A stretch of 38,757 bases of DNA from Pelomonas sp036404855 (GTDB taxonomy: Bacteria; Pseudomonadota; Gammaproteobacteria; Burkholderiales; Burkholderiaceae_C), in contig NZ_DASWYS010000254.1 of NCBI RefSeq assembly GCF_036404855.1, positions 1-38,757 of the forward strand, read 5' to 3'. Below the pieces are notes generated by a model, which was not told where the DNA came from, made no database searches, and was given only the letters and a program-made list of their open reading frames with translations. How positions within the stretch are numbered: position 1 is the first letter of the stretch; the number at the start of each line of letters is the position of its first letter. A program made the position numbers and the translations under genes. Of the stretch, positions 14,878-21,982 are shown piece by piece.

Positions 14878-17439
14878 ATGGACGTTTCCCGCACCCGCGC
14901 GCTGCGCGGCCCCAACATGTGGAGCCGCCACACGACCATCGAGGCAGTCGTGCATTGCCAGGAGGCCGAGCGCTCGCTCGAACGCCTGCCCGGCTTTGAG
15001 CCTCGCCTGCGTCAGCTCTTTCCCACCATCGGTGAACTGCGTGCCGACACCTCGCTGGCGCAGGTGTTGGAGCAGGCCACCCTGGCCCTGCAGGCCCAGG
15101 CCGGCTGCCCGGTCACCTTCAGCCAGACCCACTTCACGCCCGAAGCCGGCACCTACCAGGTCGTCATCGAGTACAGCGAGGAGGACGTCGGTCGCCTCGC
15201 CTTCGAGCAGGCCCTGAAGCTGGTGCTGGCCGCGCTGAACGGCACCGACTTCGACGCCGATGCGGTCATCGCGCAGTTGCGTGAGCTGGATGAGGACATC
15301 CGCCTCGGGCCCTCCACCGGCTCCATCGTCAACGCCGCGCTCGCCCGCGGTATCCCGTTCCGCCGTCTGACGCAGGGCAGCCTGGTGCAGTTCGGCTGGG
15401 GCGCCAAGCAGCGCCGAATCTGGGCCGCCGAAGTTGACGCCACGAGCGCCGTCAGCGAGTCCATCGCCCAGGACAAGGACCTCTGCAAGCGCCTGCTTCA
15501 GGCCGCCGGCGTGCCGGTGCCCATCGGTCGCCCGGTCGATTCGGTGGACGACGCCTGGGCTGTGGCCGAGGAGATCGGTCTGCCCGTGGTCGTCAAACCG
15601 CAGGATGGCAACCAGGGCAAGGGCGTGACCGTCAATGTGACGACACGCGAGGGCATCGCGCTGGCTTACAAGGCCGCCGACGAGATCGGCCAGGTCATGG
15701 TCGAGAAGTTCCTGCCCGGCGGCGACTACCGGCTGCTGGTCATCGGCGACAAGCTGATCGCTGCCGCACGCCGCGACCCGCCGCATGTCATCGGCGACGG
15801 CCAGCACACCGTCAAGGAGCTGGTCGACAAGGTCAACGCCGACCCTCGCCGTGGCGACGGCCATGCCACATCCCTCACCAAGATCCGCTTTGACGACATC
15901 GCCGTCGCGCGCCTGACCCAGCAAGGTCTGGCCCCCGAGTCCGTGCCCGAGAAAGGTCAGCGCGTCATCCTGCGTAACAACGCCAACCTGTCCACTGGCG
16001 GCACGGCCACCGATGTGACGGACGATGTGCACCCCGAAGTCGCCGCACGGGCGATCGCGGCTGCCCAGGTCGTGGGCCTGCATGTCTGCGGTGTGGACGT
16101 GGTGGCAGAGAGCGTGCTGCGCCCGCTGGAGGAGATCAACGGCGGCATCGTCGAGGTCAACGCCGCGCCAGGCCTGCGCATGCACCTGAGCCCCAGCTTT
16201 GGCAAGGGTCGAAACGTCGGCGAGGCCATCGTGGGCCACCTGTTCGGCACCGGGCCGAAAGCGGAGGACGGCCGAATCCCGGTCGTGGCCGTCACCGGCA
16301 CCAACGGCAAGACGACGGTCACGCGCCTCATCGCCCACATGTTTGCGAGCTGCGGGCTGAAGGTGGGCATGACCAACACCGACGGCGTCTACGTCGATGG
16401 CCGCCAGATCGACAGCGGTGACTGCTCCGGCCCCAAGAGCGCCCGCAACGTGCTGATGCACCCGGACGTGGAAGCCGCGGTGCTGGAGACCGCCCGAGGC
16501 GGCATCCTGCGCGAAGGCCTGGGCTTTGACCGCTGCCAGGTTGCCGTCGTCACCAACGTCGGCGCGGGTGACCACCTGGGCATGAACTTCCTGCACACCG
16601 CCGAGGACCTGGTGCTCGTCAAGCGCGTCATCGTGCAGAACGTGGCGCCCACTGGCTACGCGGTGCTGAACGCCACCGACCCGCTGACGGCCGAGATGGC
16701 CGCCGTCTGCCCCGGCCAGGTCATCTACTTTGCCGCGGACCGCCACCACCCACTGATGGCCACCCACCGCGCGCAGGGCAAGCGCTGCGTCTACGTGGAC
16801 GGCGAGCAGCTCGTGGCTGCGCAGGGCGTGTGGCGTGAGAGCATCCCGCTGCGCGACATCCCACTGACGCGCGGTGGCCTGATCGGCTTCCAGGTCGAGA
16901 ACGCGATGGCCGCCGTCGCCGCCGCCTGGGCCGTGGGCCTGGACTGGGACACCATCCGCCGCGGCGTGGGCAGCTTCGCCAACGATGCAGACAACGCGCC
17001 GGGCCGCTTCAACGTGATGGACTACCGCGGCGCCACGGTGATCGCCGACTACGGCCACAACGGCGACGCGATGAAGGCCCTGGTGGGCGCCGTTGCGGCA
17101 CTGCCGGCCAACAAGCGCTCGGTGGTCATCAGCGGTGCCGGCGACCGCCGCGACGAGGACATCCGCGTGCAGACGGAGATCCTCGGCGCCGCCTTCGACG
17201 AGGTCATCCTCTACGAGGACGCCTGCCAGCGGGGCCGTCAGGCCGGCGAGGTCGTCGCGCTGCTGCGCGCCGGGCTGGAAGGCGCCTCGCGCACAACCCA
17301 CATCGAGGAGATCGTCGGCGAGTTCATCGCCATCGACCGTGCGCTCGCGCGCCTGCAGCCGGGCGACCTCTGCCTGGTCCTGGTTGACCAGGTGGAAGAG
17401 GCCCTGGCCCACCTCGCCAAGCGCATCGCCGAAGCCTAG
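14878..17439 (+). CDS. cphA: Cyanophycin synthetase, full length
   Basis: This 853-residue protein makes cyanophycin (poly-aspartate with arginine side chains) from Asp, Arg and ATP, stored as cytoplasmic granules. The ATP-grasp domain has VVKPQDGNQGKGVT and EVNAAPG, which adds aspartate to the backbone. The Mur-ligase domain has an intact P-loop GTNGKTT (474-480), ETARGGILREGLGFD and NVGAGDHLG. The C-terminal lobe has MDYRGATVIADYGHNGDAM and SGAGDRRDEDI, which adds arginine. The N-terminal domain lacks the His/Glu site of its upstream paralogue: it reads AQVLEQATLAL, with Q62, Q66 and A70 at the places of H83, H87 and E91. It lies 11 bases after the first paralogue, clearly co-transcribed, and its stop overlaps a convergent gene by 3 bases. 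Confidence 0.93.
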   Translation: MDVSRTRALRGPNMWSRHTTIEAVVHCQEAERSLERLPGFEPRLRQLFPTIGELRADTSLAQVLEQATLALQAQAGCPVTFSQTHFTPEAGTYQVVIEYSEEDVGRLAFEQALKLVLAALNGTDFDADAVIAQLRELDEDIRLGPSTGSIVNAALARGIPFRRLTQGSLVQFGWGAKQRRIWAAEVDATSAVSESIAQDKDLCKRLLQAAGVPVPIGRPVDSVDDAWAVAEEIGLPVVVKPQDGNQGKGVTVNVTTREGIALAYKAADEIGQVMVEKFLPGGDYRLLVIGDKLIAAARRDPPHVIGDGQHTVKELVDKVNADPRRGDGHATSLTKIRFDDIAVARLTQQGLAPESVPEKGQRVILRNNANLSTGGTATDVTDDVHPEVAARAIAAAQVVGLHVCGVDVVAESVLRPLEEINGGIVEVNAAPGLRMHLSPSFGKGRNVGEAIVGHLFGTGPKAEDGRIPVVAVTGTNGKTTVTRLIAHMFASCGLKVGMTNTDGVYVDGRQIDSGDCSGPKSARNVLMHPDVEAAVLETARGGILREGLGFDRCQVAVVTNVGAGDHLGMNFLHTAEDLVLVKRVIVQNVAPTGYAVLNATDPLTAEMAAVCPGQVIYFAADRHHPLMATHRAQGKRCVYVDGEQLVAAQGVWRESIPLRDIPLTRGGLIGFQVENAMAAVAAAWAVGLDWDTIRRGVGSFANDADNAPGRFNVMDYRGATVIADYGHNGDAMKALVGAVAALPANKRSVVISGAGDRRDEDIRVQTEILGAAFDEVILYEDACQRGRQAGEVVALLRAGLEGASRTTHIEEIVGEFIAIDRALARLQPGDLCLVLVDQVEEALAHLAKRIAEA

Positions 17440-18191
17440 CGATAGCGGCCGAGCAGGCGGTTCAGTTCGCCGTCGCTGACGAGCCCCTGGATGGCCGCGT
17501 TCAGCGCGGCCATCCCAACCGGGCTGCTGGGCGAAAGCGCGCACTGGGCCATTACCTCCGACACGACCAGCGGCGCATGCAGGGCCAAGCGGAAGCGCCC
17601 GATGCGCTGCTGGTACTCCAGCACGCGCCGGCCCGTGAGCGCATGCTTGACTCGGCCCAGCTCCAGCTTCTGCAAATTGGCCACCGCATCGGGCGCGTCA
17701 TCACGAATGAAGCCGGCACGCAAAGCGTCGACCACCTCGGGGTAGACATAGCCGCGCACCGTACCCACCGGCTGGCCGGCCAGGGCGGTCAGCCCTGACG
17801 GCGCCGGTGCCGTGGCGGCGCTGACGAGCAGGGCCTGGTCGGGAATGAAGGGGCGGCTCCAGGAGAAGGCGCCGGGCAGCCAGTCGCTCTGGTAGTCGCA
17901 CAGCAGGTCGCCCTCACCGCGCTGCAGAGCCTCGGCCAGGCGCTTGCGCGGCACCGGCCGGGCCACCAGTTCGCGGCCCAAGCGCCGGGCCAGCGCCTGG
18001 CCCAGATCCAGGTGCAGTCCTTCGACGACACGGTCGCCCTCGAGGCGGGCCTGCGGCATCAGCGCGCTGTTCTCCACCAGCATCAGCAGCGGCCGGGCCG
18101 GCTCGGCATGAAGGGACGACAACACGCACAGCAACAGGGCGGACAAGCCGCCCTGCACTCCCCGCCCCCAACGACGCCAAACGCTGCGCAT
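17436..18191 (-). CDS. Periplasmic solute-binding protein, family 3 (orphan)
   Basis: This 251-residue protein begins MRSVWRRWGRGVQGG with a hydrophobic core and cleavage near SLHA-E, so it is exported to the periplasm. The mature part follows the SBP_bac_3 pattern: EGLHLDLGQALARRLGREL, then LLCDYQSDWLPGAFSWSRPF and GTVRGYVYPEVVDALRAGF in the second lobe. The family binds amino acids or other small polar ligands. No permease or ATPase gene is adjacent, so it may serve a distant transporter or act as a sensor. The start at 18191 was chosen for the signal peptide; the longer frame to 18365 adds an arginine-rich stretch that looks non-coding. Its stop overlaps the end of cphA tail to tail. Confidence 0.75.
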   Translation of the reverse strand: MRSVWRRWGRGVQGGLSALLLCVLSSLHAEPARPLLMLVENSALMPQARLEGDRVVEGLHLDLGQALARRLGRELVARPVPRKRLAEALQRGEGDLLCDYQSDWLPGAFSWSRPFIPDQALLVSAATAPAPSGLTALAGQPVGTVRGYVYPEVVDALRAGFIRDDAPDAVANLQKLELGRVKHALTGRRVLEYQQRIGRFRLALHAPLVVSEVMAQCALSPSSPVGMAALNAAIQGLVSDGELNRLLGRYR

Positions 18192-18359
18192 GGGCACATC
18201 ATGCCGCGCCGGTCGGCTCGCGGCCGACTTCTTCCGGCGTGACCGTGACCGGCGCACGCAAACCTGCCGGGCTCGCATGCCATGGGGGCGACGCTTCCCC
18301 GCAAGCCCGCTACCAGCTCCGCGAAACAACCCGTCACGCGCATCGCCTAGGCTGCCGCA

Positions 18360-19808
18360 ATGCACATGTCCGCCGCCACCACCCGCCGACTACCCTCCTG
18401 GTGGCCACTCGCACTGCTGGCCCTATGGCTCGTCGCTCTGGCCGGCTGGCGACCCGTGGCCCTGCCTGACGAGGGTCGCTACGGCGGGGTGGCCTACGAG
18501 ATGCTGTCGGACGGCCAGTGGCTCACGCCCACGCTCTTCGGCCTGCCCTACTTTCACAAGCCGCCGCTGATGTACTGGATCGACATCGCGGCCATGCACC
18601 TGCTGGGCCCCACGCCGATGGCGCTGCGCGCCGCGCCGCTGCTGGGCGCCTGGCTGATGGGCCTGGCACTGTGGATCGCCGCCCGCGACCGCTACCGCGC
18701 GGACAGCGATGCCCGGCAGGCGCTGGCCTGGCTGGCGGTGCTGCCGCTGTTTTACCTGGCCGCCCAGTACGCCAACCACGACATGCTGGTGGCGGGCTGG
18801 ATCTCGCTGGCCATCGTCAGTGCGCAGCGCGCGCTGGCGCCGGAGCGACACAGTCTGGCCTGGCTGTGCGCGGCCTGGGGTGCAATGGGCCTGGCCTTGC
18901 TGTCCAAGGGGTTGATCGGCGCCGTCCTGCCCGGCCTTGTCGTGCTCCCCTGGCTGCTGTGGCAGCGGCGCTGGGCGGCGCTACGCTTCGCGCTGCATCC
19001 GATCGCACTGGCCGTCTTCGCCGCGATCACGATGCCCTGGCTGCTGACCATGCAGAGGCAGCACCCAGGCTTCTTCGACTACTTCATCGTCGAACAGCAT
19101 TTCCGCCGCTACACCCAGGCGCGTTTCAACAACGTCCAGCCCTGGTGGTTCTTCATGGCCGTGCTGCCGCTGGGCACACTGCCACTGAGCCTGCGCCTGC
19201 CCGGCGCAATGCGGCGTGCAGGCTTCGAGCTCTGGTGGATCGTCGTCATTCTGGCCTTCTTCTCGCTGCCGCGCTCCAAGCTCGTGGGCTATGTGCTGCC
19301 CGCCCTGCTGCCGCTGTCCCTGCTGCTCTTCGAGGTCTGGCGCGGCCGGCGTGGCGCGCGATGGGCCTGGCTGGCGAGCGCGCTGGTCTGCGTGGCAACC
19401 GTGCCAGCCATCGCGCGCTGGGGCCGCCCCGATCATGCCGACGTCGGTGCCGCACTGCAGGCCCGCGTGGCACCGGGCGACCGCGTGCTGCTGGCGGGCG
19501 AGCCCTTCTTCGACCTGCGCCTGCAGGCCCGCCTCTCCACACCGCCGGCCGTGCTGGCCGACTGGGACGCGCTGCGCGCCCAAGGCGTCGACAACTGGCA
19601 GCGCGAACTGCTGGACGCGGCCCGCTTCGACCCTGCGCAGGGCGCCCGCGTGCTGTGGACGCCGCAGCGCCTGAGCCAGGAGCGCTGCGCACCAGGGCGG
19701 CTGTGGCTCGTCGCTGCGGCAGCCGATGCCCTGCCTGACGCGATACCCGTCTTCACCGGCCGGCGTGCGACGCTGTTCGAACTGCCGCGCCCGGCGGCCT
19801 GCCCATGA
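18360..19808 (+). CDS. ArnT/PMT-like glycosyltransferase (GT-C fold), candidate lipid A amino-sugar transferase
   Basis: This 482-residue integral membrane protein has about 11-12 hydrophobic segments. The first periplasmic loop carries LPDEGRYGGVAYEML, whose Asp-Glu is the catalytic acidic pair of GT39/GT83 enzymes, followed by YFHKPPLMYW, a conserved feature of ArnT. Such enzymes move a sugar from a polyprenyl-phosphate donor to lipid A or another acceptor on the periplasmic side of the inner membrane. The C-terminal 150 residues form a soluble domain. Its stop overlaps the start of a gtrA flippase gene (ATGA), and a GT2 synthase and YdjC deacetylase lie just downstream on the other strand, making a FlmK-like role plausible. 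ATG 18366 is an alternative start. Confidence 0.82.
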   Translation: MHMSAATTRRLPSWWPLALLALWLVALAGWRPVALPDEGRYGGVAYEMLSDGQWLTPTLFGLPYFHKPPLMYWIDIAAMHLLGPTPMALRAAPLLGAWLMGLALWIAARDRYRADSDARQALAWLAVLPLFYLAAQYANHDMLVAGWISLAIVSAQRALAPERHSLAWLCAAWGAMGLALLSKGLIGAVLPGLVVLPWLLWQRRWAALRFALHPIALAVFAAITMPWLLTMQRQHPGFFDYFIVEQHFRRYTQARFNNVQPWWFFMAVLPLGTLPLSLRLPGAMRRAGFELWWIVVILAFFSLPRSKLVGYVLPALLPLSLLLFEVWRGRRGARWAWLASALVCVATVPAIARWGRPDHADVGAALQARVAPGDRVLLAGEPFFDLRLQARLSTPPAVLADWDALRAQGVDNWQRELLDAARFDPAQGARVLWTPQRLSQERCAPGRLWLVAAAADALPDAIPVFTGRRATLFELPRPAACP

Positions 19809-20173
19809 AGCGGCTGGCGCGCTATGCCGCGGTGGGCCTGGCCGCCACAGCCGCACACTACGCGCTGCTGGCGGTGGCCGTCGAGGCCGGACACTGGCCA
19901 GCCTGGCTGTCCTCAGGTGCCGGCGCGCTGCTGGGCGCGCAGGTCGCGTTCTGGGCCAACCGGCACTACACCTTCGGTCACCAAGGTCCCTGGGTGCCAG
20001 CCTGGTGCCGCTTCCACGTGACGGCCGGGGCCGGCGCGCTGCTGGGCATGGGGCTGGTCGCCGCGGGCGTGCACGCGGGGCTTCACTATCTGGTGGCCCA
20101 GGCCGGGGCGACGCTGGTCGTCATGGGGGCCGGTTTCGCGGCCAACCGCGCCTGGGCCTTCAGGCGAGTCTGA
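19805..20173 (+). CDS. GtrA-like polyprenyl-phosphate-sugar flippase
   Basis: This 122-residue protein has four hydrophobic helices in the GtrA pattern. It starts RYAAVGLAATAAHYALL, contains FWANRHYTFG between helices two and three (the family's conserved NxxxTF-type motif) and ends FAANRAWAFRRV, a repeat of the same motif. GtrA proteins are thought to flip undecaprenyl-phosphate-linked sugars across the inner membrane. It overlaps the ArnT-like gene upstream as ATGA, so the two are translationally coupled: one would supply the periplasmic donor, the other would use it. Its last 14 bases overlap the end of the convergent deacetylase gene. Confidence 0.85.
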   Translation: MKRLARYAAVGLAATAAHYALLAVAVEAGHWPAWLSSGAGALLGAQVAFWANRHYTFGHQGPWVPAWCRFHVTAGAGALLGMGLVAAGVHAGLHYLVAQAGATLVVMGAGFAANRAWAFRRV

Positions 20174-20951
20174 CGCCAAACTCGACCAGGTCCAGCGCAA
20201 AGGCCTCGCTGCCCAGGTAGGCCATTTCATTGGCCCGCGCGGCGGCGATGGCGTCTCCCGGGTCGGGTTCACCGAGCGCGGGGTGGCAGAACAGCAGCGC
20301 ACCGTCCGGCGCCGTGCGCAGCCAGCCGCGCACCAGCGCGCGGTAGTCGGCCTGCGGGTCGAAGTCGTAGACGCCGATCAGCGCCGGCACCGTGGGCAGG
20401 CGCTGGGCCTGCATCTCGGCTTTCAGGGCCCAGCCGCCGCAGGCCTCGATGGCATGCCGCTTGAACGCGAAGCCAGGCCCCGTGACACGGCCCGTGCTGC
20501 GCAGCGGAAGCCCAAGATTCTGCGCGGCCGCCAGCATGATGGGGCGCACGCCCGGCAGGGCATGAACATGCTGATGGCCGTCCATGAAGTCCGGTGCGCG
20601 GCCGGTGACGCTGACGAAGCGTTGCAGCTGGGCCTGAAACTCTTCGGCCAGCGCTGCCGGCAGCCGACCGAGGAAGGCCTGGGCCATCAAGGCGCCGAGG
20701 CCGGGAAAGCGCGGCCAGCGGCTGCGCAGCGCCAGGCTGAGAGGCTCGCCCTCGGTCAGGTTGAAATGCAGGCCGGTGGCGATGGCACTGTCCTGCAGCG
20801 CCGGCCCGGCGTCGGCCCAGCGCGGCGGCGTGACAAGGCAGCTCAGCGCCGTGATGCGCCCCTGGGCCGCCAGCGCCAGGATGCCGCGGTCGATGGCGGG
20901 ACCCAGGCCATAGTCGTCCGCGCAGACGGCCAGTTGGCGCAGCGATGTCAT
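20160..20951 (-). CDS. YdjC/ChbG family carbohydrate deacetylase, NaxD-like candidate
   Basis: This 263-residue protein has the YdjC-type metal-dependent deacetylase motifs: CADDYGLG at residues 9-16 (Asp-Asp metal and base), GLHFNLTEG in the middle, DGHQHVHALPG with the metal-binding histidines, and FCHPALGEPD near the C-terminus. The family includes ChbG (chitobiose deacetylase), HpnK and NaxD, which deacetylates undecaprenyl-phosphate-GalNAc for lipid A modification in Francisella. Being coupled to a GT2 polyprenyl-phosphate sugar synthase (ATGA overlap at 20948-20951) and beside an ArnT-like transferase favours the NaxD role over chitin use. Substrate is inferred from context, not sequence. 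Confidence 0.82.
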   Translation of the reverse strand: MTSLRQLAVCADDYGLGPAIDRGILALAAQGRITALSCLVTPPRWADAGPALQDSAIATGLHFNLTEGEPLSLALRSRWPRFPGLGALMAQAFLGRLPAALAEEFQAQLQRFVSVTGRAPDFMDGHQHVHALPGVRPIMLAAAQNLGLPLRSTGRVTGPGFAFKRHAIEACGGWALKAEMQAQRLPTVPALIGVYDFDPQADYRALVRGWLRTAPDGALLFCHPALGEPDPGDAIAAARANEMAYLGSEAFALDLVEFGVRLA

Positions 20952-21904
20952 GATGGATTGCCGGTGTCCTGCGCGATGAGGTAGACCGGGCGCTGCTTGA
21001 CCTCGTCGAAGATGCGGCCGACGTACTCGCCCATGATGCCAATGGAGAGCAACTGCACGCCGCTGAAGAACATCAGGCCGACGACGACCGTGGGCCAGCC
21101 CGGGATGGGATGGCCGTAGAGCAGGTGCTCAATGACGAGCCAAGTGCCGTAGCCCAGCGCTCCGAAGGCGATAAAGCCGCCAAGCGAGCTCCAGATGCGC
21201 AGCGGCAGGTTACTGAAGGCCGTCACGCCGTCCAGCGCCAGGCGCAGCAACCGCCCCAGCGAGAAGTGGCTGCGACCGCTGGCGCGCGGATGCGGCGTAT
21301 AGGGCAGGAACTCGGTGCGGTAACCAACCCACGCGTACAGCCCCTTCATGAAACGGTTGCGTTCGGGCAGAGCATTGAGGGCGTCGACGACGCGGCGGTC
21401 AAGCAGCCGGAAGTCGCCCGCATCGGGCGGGATGTACAGCCGCGTGGAAGCATTGACGAGCCGGTAGAAGAGCCGCGTGCCCCAGCGCTTGATCAAGCCC
21501 TCGCCGTCGCGATTGGCTCGCACGGCGCACGCCATGTCGGCCCCGCGCAGCCAGGCGGCGTGCATGGCGGCAATGAGTTCGGGGGCGTGCTGCCCGTCTG
21601 CATCCATCAGCAGCACGCGGTCGGCATCTGCCAGGGCCAGGCCGGCACTCAAGGCGGCCTCCTTGCCGAAGTTGCGCGACAGCCTCACGTAGCGCAGTGG
21701 CAGGCCGGCGTCGCGCGCGGCAAGCGCGACGACACCGGTGTCGTCGCTGCTGCCGTCATCCACGAGCACGATGCGCCAGCGCGGCGTCACCGCGCCAAGC
21801 ACGCGCCGCAGCTGGGCAAACAGGGCCATCAGGTTCGGTGCTTCGTTGAATGCCGGCAGGACCACGTCCAGGCTGGCACCGGGGTCTCGGATCGCGGCTG
21901 ACAT
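20948..21904 (-). CDS. GT2 polyprenyl-phosphate glycosyltransferase (ArnC/GtrB/FlmF2-like)
   Basis: This 318-residue protein has an N-terminal GT-A domain: DVVLPAFNEAPNL, then VLVDDGSSDDT, LSRNFGKEAALSAGL and DADGQHAPEL (DxD-like metal site). Two C-terminal membrane helices (about 230-260 and 270-295) follow, then a short tail with GEYVGRIFDEVKQRPVYLI, standard for ArnC, GtrB and DPM1-like enzymes. It would transfer a sugar from a UDP-sugar to undecaprenyl phosphate at the cytoplasmic face. It overlaps the deacetylase gene (ATGA) and so is expected to make that enzyme's substrate. A GCCGGC inverted repeat directly abuts its start codon. Which sugar it uses cannot be read from sequence. Confidence 0.88.
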   Translation of the reverse strand: MSAAIRDPGASLDVVLPAFNEAPNLMALFAQLRRVLGAVTPRWRIVLVDDGSSDDTGVVALAARDAGLPLRYVRLSRNFGKEAALSAGLALADADRVLLMDADGQHAPELIAAMHAAWLRGADMACAVRANRDGEGLIKRWGTRLFYRLVNASTRLYIPPDAGDFRLLDRRVVDALNALPERNRFMKGLYAWVGYRTEFLPYTPHPRASGRSHFSLGRLLRLALDGVTAFSNLPLRIWSSLGGFIAFGALGYGTWLVIEHLLYGHPIPGWPTVVVGLMFFSGVQLLSIGIMGEYVGRIFDEVKQRPVYLIAQDTGNPS

Positions 21905-21982
21905 GCCGGCATTGTTCAGGCCGGCGATGACGGGTGGCTTGTGCCTGGCTGACCGCAGCCTTTCCCCCCCTCAAACCGAGGG

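Noticed and set aside
14854..17544. 896-codon minus-strand open frame opposite cphA
   Set aside because: Antisense shadow in GC-rich DNA. The plus strand encodes an intact cyanophycin synthetase. The same reasoning rejects 12677-14857 (-), 25456-27849 (+), 5026-6321 (+) and 22232-23569 (+).
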